Below are positions 1-9,815 of a stretch of DNA of 64,000 nucleotides, piece by piece. Positions within the stretch are counted from its first letter, which is position 1; each line of letters begins with the position of its first letter. Source of the stretch: Chitinophagaceae bacterium (lineage in GTDB: Bacteria; Bacteroidota; Bacteroidia; Chitinophagales; Chitinophagaceae); contig JANPZZ010000002.1 in the NCBI GenBank assembly GCA_024707305.1, positions 1 through 64,000 on the forward strand, read 5' to 3'. The position numbers and the translations under genes are program-made. A model generated the notes under the pieces. It worked only from the letters and a program-made list of their open reading frames with translations. It made no database searches and was not told the DNA's origin.

Positions 1-717
1 CGGCATCTTCACTTATTACCTGCTTAAGTGGACTGAAAGGTGATGCAGACAAAAGAGCAAAAAAGGATAGAAGGATTCTGATGATGGCATTGTAACCGTA
101 AGCAAACTGAATACCTACCTGGTCAATGCAATTGAAAAAGAAACCAGCTTTAAGCAACGCCCCTCCATTGATGGTAACTTTGATGATGAGTTTCCTCTAA
201 GCGTACTGAAACCTGGCAATTTGCTCGCCAATGAAATTGCACGTAAGAAAAAAAAGAAGAAAGTCTCGTGAAAATGAACCTTTAGTTCCAGTTGCAGATT
301 TTCGGGTTCCCAACGACGAAAAACTTCCTGATAGATGACATTGACTGAAATGCGTTGCCACGGTCAGTACGTGTTCATCAATATGACCGGCATTCCTCTT
401 TATTTTCTACGCAGCAAGAAGTACCAATAGCACAACGGTCCTTAATGGGGCAATTAACACCAATATTAAAATCAGCCATGGAGGGCGATCACCGACTCCA
501 CGACTTCCGAATCTCTACATCCAAGTGGCCAGATAAAGTAGAAGATTGCGATGGCAAATTCGAAGATTATAAGTTTTATTTCAGGGGAGAACAAAACGGT
601 AAAACAGTATATGCAGAAGTAGATGCAACCGTTGAGACGCGTAAAAAAAAGTACTTTGTTCTTAGTAGTGACAATGTAAACTTCGTCGATTCAGCGCCCA
701 AAATGGCATTTCCTTGA
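1..717 (+). pseudogene. 3' part of caspase-like peptidase gene (left copy, frameshifted)
   Basis: Duplicate of the distal half of the caspase-like gene at 9816-11172. It starts within the end of the peptidase domain (GIFTYYLLK in the intact paralogue) and runs through the linker into the C-terminal domain, ending with FVDSAPKMAFP and a TGA. It is broken into several frames near 75, 265 and 335, mostly in A-rich runs. The catalytic His and Cys lie upstream of the window. Probably an assembly copy of the full gene rather than a separate pseudogene. Confidence 0.75.
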
Positions 718-839
718 TCTTAACAAGGTTTTGATCTGTAAGAAATAGATATCCTACGCAAGATTGTCGGGCAATGTGTAGGTAGCTGCAGCACCTTATA
801 AGTTTTCGTTTCCACAAAGCCTTTCCCTAAAATGAGACG

Positions 840-1142
840 CTATTTTTCTTTTCGCAAATACACTACAAATTTAAAAACCTCCAAATCCTTAATTGCTTCT
901 GTGCTGTAGATACACTCAACGTTATTTCTCTCAAAGGGTATATCTGAATCTATTTCGGTACAAACTGCATTCATATCCTCAATATCTTCATCGGAAGGCG
1001 CCACATCGTAATAGGCTCTGATCCGAAACAACTTTATCTCTTCCCATTCAACGGTAATCATCCTGATCCTGGGTGTAATAACACCTAAAGAGTGCTCTTT
1101 GTGAGTGAGTAAAACCGAAGTTGTTAATTTTTGTTCAGTCAT
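840..1142 (-). CDS. Small conserved-looking protein of unknown function (left copy)
   Basis: About 100 residues, starting at the internal Met (MTEQKLTTS). I do not recognise the family. It is acidic, with a middle section containing SDEDIEDMNAVCTEID and a basic end YLRKEK, and no membrane segment or signal. The same gene lies at 9391-9693 in the other arm; the two differ in residues 12-19, where a short stretch is scrambled, probably by sequencing error. It follows the nucleoside phosphorylase on the same strand with a 45 bp gap, so co-transcription is possible. Small acidic proteins of this shape include immunity-type proteins, but nothing here proves that. Confidence 0.6.
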   Translation of the reverse strand: MTEQKLTTSVLLTHKEHSLGVITPRIRMITVEWEEIKLFRIRAYYDVAPSDEDIEDMNAVCTEIDSDIPFERNNVECIYSTEAIKDLEVFKFVVYLRKEK

Positions 1143-1187
1143 ATCTTTATACAACCTATACAAATATTAAAATGACGCTTTGTTGTT

Positions 1188-2076
1188 TTAAATCCCTTCC
1201 ACTCTCTCCAAAAAATGCTACAATCAATTTCTCCACCGCCGCTTTGCCGTCTTTTGAAAATTGTTGAACCACGCGGTTGGCAACAATGGCATTGAGGGCG
1301 AGACAGTGATGGCCGAGGAGTTTGCCGAGCCCGAAAATGGCCGAGGTTTCCATTTCAAAAATTGGTAATACGATGGGGGCCGAAGCGGAAATCCGTAAGT
1401 CGATTAATCAAATCCGGATTGCGGATACCGAGACGCAGTATTACGCGACCCTGCGGTCCATAAAATCCGGGGCAGGTTACGGTGATTCCATGGTGAAAGC
1501 CATCCACAAAATGTTTGAGCAACGAAGAAGAGGCCCCACTGATATAGGGTTGGCTCATGGGCGCAGTGATCTGTGTAGTGGGTAATGAAAGATTGAATCA
1601 ACTGGTTCTCCTCATCGTTGTGTTCTATGCGATAAAAAATGAAGGAGATTGTCTACAACCAAGTCCGTGTGTAACTTTGGCCACACAAAAAGATCAACGG
1701 GAATGTCGGCCTGCAACGAACCGGAAGTTCCGAGCCGGATGATATTCAGCGAGCGGAGTTTGGGTTTAATCTGTCGTGTTTCGAAGTCGATATTGGCAAG
1801 GGCGTCCAGTTCGTTGATGACGATATCAATATTATCGGGGCCGATACCGGAAGAGAGCACGGTGATTCGTTTTTTGCCAACGTATCCGGTATGGGTAATA
1901 AATTCGCGGTGGCGGCATTTTGCTTCTATACGGTCGAAATGTTTGCTTACTTCTGCTACGCGATCAGGGTCGCCCACGGTGATAACGGTATCTGCGAGTT
2001 CTTCGGGCCGCAGGTCGAGGTGATAAACGGCGCCGCGGGTATTGATAATTAGTTCAGATTCTGCGATTCGGGCCAT
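1188..2076 (-). pseudogene. Nucleoside phosphorylase, left copy with frameshifts
   Basis: Left-arm copy of the gene intact at 8470-9345. The N-terminal part (1612-2076) reads cleanly through GDPDRV and GTSGSLQADIP. The rest breaks into at least three frames by small indels around 1210, 1440, 1580 and 1660. Nucleotide identity to the other copy is otherwise very high, so this most likely reports the same gene with sequencing errors. See the right-arm entry for function. Confidence 0.8.
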
Positions 2077-2082
2077 AATAGC

Positions 2083-2115
2083 TTTGTTTAAAATACCGAA
2101 AATACCCTATTTTTG
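2083..2115 (+). promoter_or_regulatory. Candidate Bacteroidota promoter for tRNA-Cys
   Basis: TTTG at 2083-2086 and TATTTTTG at 2108-2115 are separated by 21 bp, close to the Bacteroidota primary sigma pattern TTTG-N19-21-TAnnTTTG. It points toward tRNA-Cys, about 70 bp downstream, and diverges from the nucleoside phosphorylase start at 2076. Called from pattern only. Confidence 0.4.
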
Positions 2116-2187
2116 CGTTCGCCGTTTCCGGGATGCAAAAAGGCCGCAATTTGTGGTCATTTTTGGCGCCGGAGCAGCAAAATACCG

Positions 2188-2258
2188 GGTCCTTTGGCCG
2201 AGTGGCTAGGCAAAGCTCTGCAAAAGCTTCTACAGCGGTTCGAATCCGCTAGGGACCT
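2188..2258 (+). tRNA. tRNA-Cys (anticodon GCA), left copy
   Basis: A 71-nt cloverleaf can be folded by eye. The acceptor stem is GGTCCTT/AGGGACC with one G-T pair. The D-arm lies at 2197-2211. The anticodon stem AAGCT/AGCTT encloses loop CTGCAAA with GCA at 2220-2222. The T-arm is AGCGG/CCGCT around TTCGAAT. Discriminator T at 2258 (U73) is the cysteine identity base. The CCA end is not encoded. Confidence 0.93.
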
Positions 2259-2264
2259 CCTCAC

Positions 2265-2298
2265 CCGCCGTCGCGTTAGCGATGGCGGTTTTTTTTTA
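2265..2298 (+). terminator. Rho-independent terminator after tRNA-Cys
   Basis: A GC-rich stem (CCGCCGTCGC / GCGATGGCGG with one G-T pair, loop GTTA) is followed directly by a run of nine T. It starts seven bases after the tRNA end. Confidence 0.85.
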
Positions 2299-2334
2299 TT
2301 AACGAAAGAAGTAAGTAAGGAAAATTATAAATTC

Positions 2335-2490
2335 CCCCATCCACCCTCTACCATCCACCATCCACCCTCCACCCTCCACCATCCACCCCCTCCACCCCTC
2401 CACCATCCCCCCATCATCCATCCCCCATCCATCCCCCATCCCCCATCATCCATCCACCATCCACCATCCCCCATCCCCCTCATTCTTCTC
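2335..2490 (+). repeat. CCATCCACC-type microsatellite
   Basis: Degenerate short tandem repeat of CCATCCACC / CCACCCTC / CCCATC units between the tRNA terminator and dapF. The right-arm copy (8062-8212) has a different unit order and length, as expected for slippage or read error. A similar short stretch lies at 26545-26610. Open frames across it are repeat translations (Pro-His-Ser rich), not genes. Confidence 0.85.
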
Positions 2491-2516
2491 CCATCTAATC
2501 CCTATTTTTGTCTCCC

Positions 2517-3295
2517 ATGCCAATCGACTTTGTAAAATACCAGGGAACAGGAAACGATTTCATTATTGTTGATAATCGCGACGGACGATATAACGCGCTG
2601 ACGGATGATAATATCCGCCGGCTCTGCGATCGCAGGTTTGTGTGGGCGCCGATGGTTTTATGTTGCTCAACCATAAAGATGGTTTCGACTTTGAAATGCG
2701 CTACCACAATGCCGATGGCAAAGAAGGTAGCATGTGCGGCAATGGCGGAAGGTGCATTGTAAAGTTTGCTTACCACCTCGGCATCCATCGCCCCGAATAT
2801 AAATTTCTGGCGGTTGATGGAGAACATGAAGCGGAAATTGATTTTGAAGGCATCGTTAGCCTGCGCATGAAAGATGTAGACGGCATTACCAAATCACACG
2901 GCGATTTTATTCTCAATACAGGATCCCCTCATTACGTAAAACTGGTGAACGATGTAATGGACCTCGACGTGTATCAAAAAGGTCGTGATATCCGCTACAG
3001 CAAAGATTACGAAGAGAACGGCATCAACGTCAATTTTGTGGAACAGGTGGGCGATCATGAAATCATTGTACGCACTTATGAGCGCGGTGTTGAAGATGAA
3101 ACTTATTCCTGCGGCACAGGCGTGACGGCATCCGCCATTGTTTGCTACCACAACGAAAATGGCTTCAACGATGTGCAGGTAAAAACACTGGGAGGCAGCC
3201 TCAGCGTTGAGTTCGACCGACTGGATGAAGACCGTTATATAAATATTTGGTTGTCGGGGCCAGCAGAAAAAGTGTATTCGGGATCAGTACAATAA
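2517..3295 (+). pseudogene. dapF: Diaminopimelate epimerase, left copy with one frameshift
   Basis: Same gene as the intact copy at 7254-8033. Starts at ATG 2517 (MPIDFVKYQGTGNDF). It is shifted near 2638, where the intact copy reads GTTTGGTGTGGG and this one reads AGGTTTGTGTGGG. Downstream the frame is clean to the TAA at 3293-3295 and contains both active-site cysteine motifs (MCGNGGRC and YSCGTGVTA). A single-base error is the simplest explanation; the gene is otherwise complete. Confidence 0.85.
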
Positions 3296-3420
3296 TCATC
3301 CATTTTCAATTAATAAGATAGTTTCATCCTGATGTAATAAATTGCACAGGTGAAAGCATTGCCCTAACTTCCGGGCGATGCGACACTAACGCTATTTACC
3401 ACAGTATAAAAACAAGATCC

Positions 3421-4358
3421 CTGGTTCAGTATTTTAAAAATAATGAGTTTCGTACCGTAGAGGTAGACAAACCGCAGGAAGCGGCCTGGATCAATGTGCT
3501 GCCCCTCTCCGCCAGGAAGAATTTTCTGAACTTGCGGATGAGCTCGATATTCCGATTGACTTTTTAACCGACTCACTCGATATTGATGAAAGAAGTCGTT
3601 TTGAAAAAGAGGATAACGTACGCTTAATTGTTATCAAAACACCCACGGAGAATAATTCATTCAACGAGAGTGATGCGTATTATATCACGATTCCGATTTG
3701 TATTATTCTTACGCATAACCAGATTTTAACGGTCAACTCATTTGAAAATACAGCGATCAAAAAATTCCTGAATAGTTTTCAGAACCGCAATGCGGATAAG
3801 AAAAATATGATGGTGCTGAAGATTTTCGAAAAAGTGGTGCAGAATTTCATGGAGCACCTGAAAGAGATCAATCAGCGTCGCAATAATTTTGAACAAAAAT
3901 TGTATGATTCCAGCAAAAATGAACACCTGCTGGAATTGATGCGTATACAAAAAAGCCTGGTTTATTTTGTAACGGCACTTCGCTCCAATGAACTGCTGTT
4001 TATGAAACTGGAACGAACCAATTTTCTCGGGCTGAATGATGAAGAGCGAGAGTTCCTGGATGACTTAATCGTTGATAATTCACAGGCCCTGGAGATGGCG
4101 AATATCTATGCAAATATCCTTGCCAGCACCCTTGATGCTTTTGCCAGCATCATCGCCAATAACCAAAACCAGGTGTTGAAACGTCTTTCGGTAATTACCA
4201 TTGTACTCACCTTCCCGGTATTGATTGCGAGTTTGTTTGGTATGAATGTTCCTAACGGGTTTGAACACTCGCCTTATGCATTTTACCTGGTTGTGTTGCT
4301 TTCACTTGCCATCGCCCTGGCAATTGGCTGGTTATTTCTTCGTAAAAAAATATTCTAA
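3421..4358 (+). CDS. corA: CorA-family divalent cation transporter (left copy, one frameshift)
   Basis: CorA/MRS2-type Mg2+/Co2+ channel subunit of the inner membrane, about 310 residues, close to the family norm. The body contains the long helical region (FEKVVQNFMEHLKEINQ). The two C-terminal membrane segments flank the signature loop: YGMN-type FGMNVPNG follows TM1 (VLTFPVLIASLFGMN), and the chain ends with a second helix and basic tail LRKKIF. The first third is shifted near 3501, where one C is missing from a C-run compared with the other arm. No ATG is visible at the expected start; CTG at 3421 (VQYFKNNEFRTVEV follows) is the best guess. The NUDIX gene begins nine bases downstream. Confidence 0.82.
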
Positions 4359-4366
4359 CCCTACAT

Positions 4367-4829
4367 ATGCAAAACGTTACCATCCGCGTATACGGCCTTT
4401 TGATTAATGAAAAAAAACAGGTGCTGGTAAGTGATGAATATATCCGCGGATCGTATTATACCAAATTTCCCGGCGGTGGGTTGGAACCGGGGAAGGAACC
4501 CGTGATTGCCTGAAACGTGAGTTTATAGAAGAAATGAACCTGCATGTGGAAGTGCTTGATCATTTGTATACGACAGATTTTTTCAACCTTCTGCATTTCG
4601 TCCCAACGAACAAATACTTTCTATCTACTATTATGTTCGCGCGCTTGAACCCATTACGGTTCCATTACGCGAAAAAACATTCGATTTTGATGAAGCGCAA
4701 CTGGCAGTTTACAGGGAAAAAGGAGAAACTGAAACTTTCCGTTTTATCGACTGGGAGCATTTTTCATCGCATGCGGTTACGCTTCCTATCGATAAGATTG
4801 TAGCCGACCTGGTAAAGACGAAAGAATAA
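4367..4829 (+). CDS. NUDIX hydrolase (one frameshift)
   Basis: Small NUDIX-family pyrophosphohydrolase, about 153 residues, acting on nucleoside diphosphate-linked substrates; the exact substrate cannot be read. Start MQNVTIRVYGLLI is followed by FPGGGLEPG. After a single-base shift near 4495 comes REFIEEMNLHVEV, which completes a Nudix box (GX5EX7REUXEEXXU). The C-terminus ends IVADLVKTKE with TAA at 4827-4829. It starts nine bases after corA on the same strand, so the two are probably one transcript. Only its first ~50 bases are repeated in the right arm. Confidence 0.85.
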
Positions 4830-4857
4830 TTTTCTAACCTTATAATTAACCAGGAAA

Positions 4858-4877
4858 CCCCTGCCGGATGGCAGGGG
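4858..4877. terminator. Hairpin after NUDIX gene
   Basis: Perfect 8-bp stem CCCCTGCC / GGCAGGGG with loop GGAT, 29 bases after the NUDIX stop. It lacks a strong T-run, so it is either a weak terminator or just a structured 3' end. I see nothing else definite in the rest of the gap 4830-5147. Confidence 0.45.
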
Positions 4878-5147
4878 TGAATTTTCACCGACAAGGCTTA
4901 AGGAAAAGTTTTTGCCCCGGTAAAACTGATTAATGGTGACTGTGTAGACAACCCGTAGAAATACGGAAGATATCCACATGGGAAAACGACTAAACTTCAG
5001 ACATCAGAAATAAAGGAGGGAATAGACATTCCCTCCGTGACAGTATCAGCACTGCCTCGAGAAAGATCATGGACGAAAGATCTTTTATGGTGAATAAGGC
5101 TGAAAAGAGAGCAGCTACGAGAGCTGCTCTGTCTCTCAAAAGAGGCC

Positions 5148-5546
5148 TTAACCAAAACTCTCATCATTGGGTTGGAAGCCAAGCGGACCGAGGCGCATGG
5201 AAGTGATAAAGCGCTTTTGTTCCTGTACGAATAAATTGATACGGGCTTCCAGTTCTTTTTTACATCCTTCACCAAAGGAGTATTTTTTTCCTTCCATAGT
5301 AATACCATCTTTGTCGAACGAAACGATCCGGTGAATGGGGACGATGGTACCACGATTGATCCGGCAAAACAGGTTTTCGGGTAGTTGCCGAATACACTGT
5401 TTCATGGTCATCGGTGTGAGGTAAGTACCAACATCGGTAAACACTTTTATGTAATTGGCAAGTGATTCAATGGCGACGATCTCCAGCATTCCGATACGGA
5501 CATACTTTCGACCTACGCGGATGAACAAAAAGGGTTGAACCCACAT
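5148..5546 (-). CDS. Stand-alone LytTR DNA-binding protein
   Basis: A 132-residue protein consisting almost only of a LytTR DNA-binding domain. Characteristic segments are EIVAIESLANYIKVFT, the TMKQCIRQLP turn and FCRINRGTIVPIHRIVSF, then a short acidic/basic tail. LytTR domains bind direct repeats as the output of AgrA/LytR-type regulators. Here there is no receiver domain, and no sensor kinase is adjacent, so the input is unknown. It lies in the unique centre of the inverted duplication and is convergent to the NUDIX gene. The ATG at 5546 gives MWVQPF before the first strand; the start is uncertain by a few codons because the upstream frame is AT-rich non-coding. Confidence 0.75.
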   Translation of the reverse strand: MWVQPFLFIRVGRKYVRIGMLEIVAIESLANYIKVFTDVGTYLTPMTMKQCIRQLPENLFCRINRGTIVPIHRIVSFDKDGITMEGKKYSFGEGCKKELEARINLFVQEQKRFITSMRLGPLGFQPNDESFG

Positions 5547-6117
5547 AGTCTAAGGCGGTTAAGGTTAATAAAATGGTAAAGCCGGTTCGGCTGAGTATAT
5601 AGGTGTCACCAACGACAATATTGCCGTCAATAACAAATGATCTACGGGAGAATACCAATGGTCAGTCCATAGTTATTGAAAATAACCAGGGCGCATGATG
5701 AGCGGGAACTATTTGCGCGGGATAAAAATTCCGAATACAAGTTAGTACCTGAAATTACTAAAAAATAAAAAACTACATGAATCCCATCTACTAAATGATT
5801 AGCCGGATGTTTTAAATGACAAAGCCCGGTTTTATTCACACCGTTCATCAGCGTTGATAAAATGGAGGGACGGTAGAAACCATCCCTCGAAGGGTATTAC
5901 AAGAAACAGATCACAATTCACACACAAGATTGTTTAGAAAGGGAAAGTGGAAACCTTCCCGGGACAATCACATGAGAAAATTTGCCGTTCGGTCTTTAAC
6001 CAAATCCCACACAAGATAACCGCACGAACGATTGCTTTTTACAACAATACACGAAGCAGATTGATTACATGATAAAACTGGAAAATGACTTTGTAAGTGC
6101 CGAAAAAGAGCTTAAAA
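5547..6117. other. Non-coding stretch in centre of inverted duplication
   Basis: About 570 bp between the LytTR start and the right-arm junction. No convincing gene is seen. It contains several short inverted repeats (for example GGAAAGTGGAAACCTTCCC near 5940) and could carry the LytTR promoter and binding sites, but no clear TTTG/TAnnTTTG pair was found. Confidence 0.5.
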
Positions 6118-6166
6118 AATACATTAATCAAAAGGCCGTATACGCGGATGGTAACGTTTTTTGCAT
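6118..6166 (-). pseudogene. 5' remnant of NUDIX gene at duplication junction
   Basis: Inverted copy of the first ~50 bases of the NUDIX gene (encoding roughly VTIRVYGLLIN). It is cut off at the junction and shifted by extra A residues after the ATG. Beyond it the frame runs into unrelated sequence. It marks the breakpoint of the duplication. Confidence 0.8.
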
Positions 6167-6174
6167 ATGTAGGG

Positions 6175-7128
6175 TTAGAATATTTTTTTACGAAGAAATA
6201 ACCAGCCAGTGCCAGGGCGATGGCAAGTGAAAACAACACAACCAGGTAAAATGCATAAGGCGAGTGTTCAAACCCGTTAGGAACATTCATACCAAACAAA
6301 CTCGCAATCAATACCGGGAAGGTGAGTACAATGGTAATTACCGAAAGACGTTTCAACACCTGGTTTTTGGTTACATTGGCGATGATGCTGGCAAAAGCAT
6401 CAGGGTGCTTCAGCTGCAAAGGATATTTGCATAGATATTCACCATCTCCTGCGGGAAGGCCTTTATGAATTATCAACGATTAAGTCATCCAGGAGCTTCT
6501 CGCTCTTCATCATTCAGCCCGAGAAAATTGGTTCGTTCCAGTTTCATAAACAGCAGTTCATTGGAGCGAAGTGCCGTTACAAAATAAACCAGGCTTTTTT
6601 GTATACGCATCAATTCCAGCAGGTGTTCATTTTTGCTGGAATCATACAATTTTGTTCAAAATTATTGCGACGCTGATTGATCTCTTTCAGGTGCTCCATG
6701 AAATTCTGCACCACTTTTTCGAAAATCTTCAGCACCATCATATTTTTCTTATCCGCATTGCGGTTCTGAAAACTATTCAGGAATTTTTTGATCGCTGTAT
6801 TTTCAAATGAGTTGACCGTTAAAATCTGGTTATGCGTAAGAATAATACAAATCGGAATCGTGATATAATACGCATCACTCTCGTTGAATGAATTATTCTC
6901 CGTGGGTGTTTTGATAACAATTAAGCGTACGTTATCCTCTTTTTCAAAACGACTTCTTTCATCAATATCGAGTGAGTCGGTTAAAAAGTCAATCGGAATA
7001 TCGAGCTCATCCGCAAGTTCAGAAAATTCTTCCTGGCGGAGAGGGGGCAGCACATTGATCCAGGCCGCTTCCTGCGGTTTGTCTACCTCTACGGTACGAA
7101 ACTCATTATTTTTAAAATACTGAACCAG
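6175..7128 (-). pseudogene. corA: CorA-family transporter, right copy with frameshifts
   Basis: Inverted copy of the gene at 3421-4358. Here the N-terminal part is in frame (INVLPPLRQEEFSELADELD onward to the helical region). The gene is shifted near 6650. Around 6380-6480 a stretch of the central region is scrambled and shorter relative to the other copy. The C-terminal membrane part (FPVLIASLFGMNVPNG) is again readable, with an extra shift near 6210. A composite of both arms gives one complete corA. Confidence 0.82.
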
Positions 7129-7253
7129 GGATCTTGTTTTTATACTGTGGTAAATAGCGTTAGTGTCGCATCGCCCGGAAGTTAGGGCAATGCTTTCACC
7201 TGTGCAATTTATTACATCAGGATGAAACTATCTTATTAATTGAAAATGGATGA

Positions 7254-8033
7254 TTATTGTACTGATCCCGAATACACTTTTTCTGCTGGCCCCGACAACC
7301 AAATATTTATATAACGGTCTTCATCCAGTCGGTCGAACTCAACGCTGAGGCTGCCTCCCAGTGTTTTTACCTGCACATCGTTGAAGCCATTTTCGTTGTG
7401 GTAGCAAACAATGGCGGATGCCGTCACGCCTGTGCCGCAGGAATAAGTTTCATCTTCAACACCGCGCTCATAAGTGCGTACAATGATTTCATGATCGCCC
7501 ACCTGTTCCACAAAATTGACGTTGATGCCGTTCTCTTCGTAATCTTTGCTGTAGCGGATATCACGACCTTTTTGATACACGTCGAGGTCCATTACATCGT
7601 TCACCAGTTTTACGTAATGAGGGGATCCTGTATTGAGAATAAAATCGCCGTGTGATTTGGTAATGCCGTCTACATCTTTCATGCGCAGGCTAACGATGCC
7701 TTCAAAATCAATTTCCGCTTCATGTTCTCCATCAACCGCCAGAAATTTATATTCGGGGCGATGGATGCCGAGGTGGTAAGCAAACTTTACAATGCACCTT
7801 CCGCCATTGCCGCACATGCTACCTTCTTTGCCATCGGCATTGTGGTAGCGCATTTCAAAGTCGAAACCATCTTTATGGTTGAGCAACATAAAACCATCGG
7901 CGCCCACACCAAACCTGCGATCGCAGAGCCGGCGGATATTATCATCCGTCAGCGCGTTATATCGTCCGTCGCGATTATCAACAATAATGAAATCGTTTCC
8001 TGTTCCCTGGTATTTTACAAAGTCGATTGGCAT
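7254..8033 (-). CDS. dapF: Diaminopimelate epimerase
   Basis: Cytoplasmic PLP-independent epimerase converting LL- to meso-diaminopimelate for lysine and peptidoglycan synthesis. 259 residues, intact and near the family length. Visible signatures are GTGNDFIIVDNRD at the N-terminus, the first active-site cysteine in MCGNGGRC (about residue 73) and the second in YSCGTGVTASA (about residue 212). The start is ATG 8033 (MPIDFVKY); the frame also extends a few codons upstream through TTG, but the ATG fits the family. The left-arm copy is frameshifted. It is followed by corA on the same strand after a 125 bp gap. Confidence 0.95.
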   Translation of the reverse strand: MPIDFVKYQGTGNDFIIVDNRDGRYNALTDDNIRRLCDRRFGVGADGFMLLNHKDGFDFEMRYHNADGKEGSMCGNGGRCIVKFAYHLGIHRPEYKFLAVDGEHEAEIDFEGIVSLRMKDVDGITKSHGDFILNTGSPHYVKLVNDVMDLDVYQKGRDIRYSKDYEENGINVNFVEQVGDHEIIVRTYERGVEDETYSCGTGVTASAIVCYHNENGFNDVQVKTLGGSLSVEFDRLDEDRYINIWLSGPAEKVYSGSVQ

Positions 8034-8061
8034 GGGAGACAAAAATAGGGATTAGATGGGA

Positions 8062-8212
8062 GAAGAATGAGGGGGATGGGGGATGGTGGATGGTGGATGG
8101 ATGATGGGGGATGGGGGATGGATGGGGGATGGATGATGGGGGATGGTGGAGGGTGGAGGGTGGATGGTGGAGGGTGGAGGGTGGATGGTGGATGGTAGAG
8201 GGTGGATGGGGG
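8062..8212 (-). repeat. CCATCCACC-type microsatellite (right copy)
   Basis: Reverse-complement counterpart of 2335-2490 (GGATGGTGG-type units on the + strand). Unit number and order differ from the left copy. Confidence 0.85.
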
Positions 8213-8248
8213 AATTTATAATTTTCCTTACTTACTTCTTTCGTTAAT

Positions 8249-8282
8249 AAAAAAAAACCGCCATCGCTAACGCGACGGCGGG
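8249..8282 (-). terminator. Terminator after tRNA-Cys (right copy)
   Basis: Same GC-rich hairpin and T-run as 2265-2298, read on the minus strand directly after the tRNA. Confidence 0.85.
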
Positions 8283-8287
8283 TGAGG

Positions 8288-8358
8288 AGGTCCCTAGCGG
8301 ATTCGAACCGCTGTAGAAGCTTTTGCAGAGCTTTGCCTAGCCACTCGGCCAAAGGACC
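8288..8358 (-). tRNA. tRNA-Cys (anticodon GCA), right copy
   Basis: Identical to the left-arm tRNA-Cys, on the minus strand. All arms pair as described there. The two tRNAs are probably one gene counted twice. Confidence 0.93.
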
Positions 8359-8469
8359 CGGTATTTTGCTGCTCCGGCGCCAAAAATGACCACAAATTGC
8401 GGCCTTTTTGCATCCCGGAAACGGCGAACGCAAAAATAGGGTATTTTCGGTATTTTAAACAAAGCTATT

Positions 8470-9345
8470 ATGGCCCGAATCGCAGAATCTGAACTAATTA
8501 TCAATACCCGCGGCGCCGTTTATCACCTCGACCTGCGGCCCGAAGAACTCGCAGATACCGTTATCACCGTGGGCGACCCTGATCGCGTAGCAGAAGTAAG
8601 CAAACATTTCGACCGTATAGAAGTAAAATGCCGCCACCGCGAATTTATTACCCATACCGGATACGTTGGCAAAAAACGAATCACCGTGCTCTCTTCCGGT
8701 ATCGGCCCCGATAATATTGATATCGTCATCAACGAACTGGACGCCCTTGCCAATATCGACTTCGAAACACGACAGATTAAACCCAAACTCCGCTCGCTGA
8801 ATATCATCCGGCTCGGAACTTCCGGTTCGTTGCAGGCCGACATTCCCGTTGATGCTTTTGTGGCCAGTACACACGGACTTGGTGTAGACAATCTCCTTCA
8901 TTTTTATCGCATAGAACACAACGATGAGGAGAACCAGTTGATTCAATCTTTCATTACCCATACACAGATCACTGCGCCCATGAGCCAACCCTATATCAGT
9001 GGGGCCTCTTCTTCGTTGCTCAAACATTTTGTGGATGGCTTTCACCATGGAATCACCGTAACCTGCCCCGGATTTTATGGACCGCAGGGTCGCGTACTGC
9101 GTCTCGGTATCCGCAATCCGGATTTGATTAATCGACTTACGGATTTCCGCTTCGGCCCCCATCGTATTACCAATTTTGAAATGGAAACCTCGGCCATCTT
9201 CGGGCTCGGCAAACTCCTCGGCCATCATTGCCTCGCCCTCAATGCCATTGTTGCCAACCGCGTGGTTCAACAATTTTCAAAAGACGGCAAAGCGGCGGTG
9301 GAGAAATTGATTGTAGCATTTTTGGAGAGAGTGGAAGGGATTTAA
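8470..9345 (+). CDS. Nucleoside phosphorylase, uridine phosphorylase-like
   Basis: Cytoplasmic PNP/UDP-phosphorylase superfamily enzyme that cleaves a nucleoside with phosphate to base and ribose-1-phosphate in salvage. 291 residues, intact here. Family marks are VGDPDRVAEVS near residue 35 (phosphate-binding loop), VLSSGIGPDN near 73, IRLGTSGSLQADIP near 113 and NFEMETSAIFGL near 238 (the Glu-Met-Glu ribose-binding motif). The sequence fits the uridine phosphorylase branch better than PNP, but substrate is inferred only. Start ATG 8470 is followed by a tight ORF. It is divergent from tRNA-Cys and followed by a small unknown gene 45 bp downstream. Confidence 0.9.
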   Translation: MARIAESELIINTRGAVYHLDLRPEELADTVITVGDPDRVAEVSKHFDRIEVKCRHREFITHTGYVGKKRITVLSSGIGPDNIDIVINELDALANIDFETRQIKPKLRSLNIIRLGTSGSLQADIPVDAFVASTHGLGVDNLLHFYRIEHNDEENQLIQSFITHTQITAPMSQPYISGASSSLLKHFVDGFHHGITVTCPGFYGPQGRVLRLGIRNPDLINRLTDFRFGPHRITNFEMETSAIFGLGKLLGHHCLALNAIVANRVVQQFSKDGKAAVEKLIVAFLERVEGI

Positions 9346-9390
9346 AACAACAAAGCGTCATTTTAATATTTGTATAGGTTGTATAAAGAT

Positions 9391-9693
9391 ATGACTGAAC
9401 AAAAATTAACAACTTCGGTTTTACTCTCAACCCAAAGAGCACTCTTAGGTGTTATTACACCCAGGATCAGGATGATTACCGTTGAATGGGAAGAGATAAA
9501 GTTGTTTCGGATCAGAGCCTATTACGATGTGGCGCCTTCCGATGAAGATATTGAGGATATGAATGCAGTTTGTACCGAAATAGATTCAGATATACCCTTT
9601 GAGAGAAATAACGTTGAGTGTATCTACAGCACAGAAGCAATTAAGGATTTGGAGGTTTTTAAATTTGTAGTGTATTTGCGAAAAGAAAAATAG
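9391..9693 (+). CDS. Small protein of unknown function (right copy)
   Basis: Counterpart of 840-1142; about 100 residues starting MTEQKLTTSVLLSTQ. No recognised domain. It follows the nucleoside phosphorylase closely on the same strand. The open frame extends 21 bases upstream to another ATG, but the internal ATG gives a tighter start. The 120 bp to the caspase gene end hold nothing recognisable. Confidence 0.6.
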   Translation: MTEQKLTTSVLLSTQRALLGVITPRIRMITVEWEEIKLFRIRAYYDVAPSDEDIEDMNAVCTEIDSDIPFERNNVECIYSTEAIKDLEVFKFVVYLRKEK

Positions 9694-9815
9694 CGTCTCA
9701 TTTTAGGGAAAGGCTTTGTGGAAACGAAAACTTATAAGGTGCTGCAGCTACCTACACATTGCCCGACAATCTTGCGTAGGATATCTATTTCTTACAGATC
9801 AAAACCTTGTTAAGA

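Larger units (their letters stand above)
1..4408 (+). repeat. Left arm of large inverted duplication
   Basis: This block is the reverse complement of 6118-10528; position 1 pairs with about 10528 and about 4408 pairs with about 6118. The arms carry the same genes in the same relative order and differ mainly by short indels and a few scrambled short stretches. Intact and frameshifted genes alternate between arms: corA is better here, dapF and the nucleoside phosphorylase are better in the other arm. That pattern fits two error-prone reads of one locus better than an old duplication. The arm starts mid-gene at base 1, so the window may begin at a contig end. Confidence 0.9.

Noticed and set aside
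8494..9273. 259-codon antisense ORF
   Set aside because: Shadow of the nucleoside phosphorylase gene on the opposite strand; no family features.
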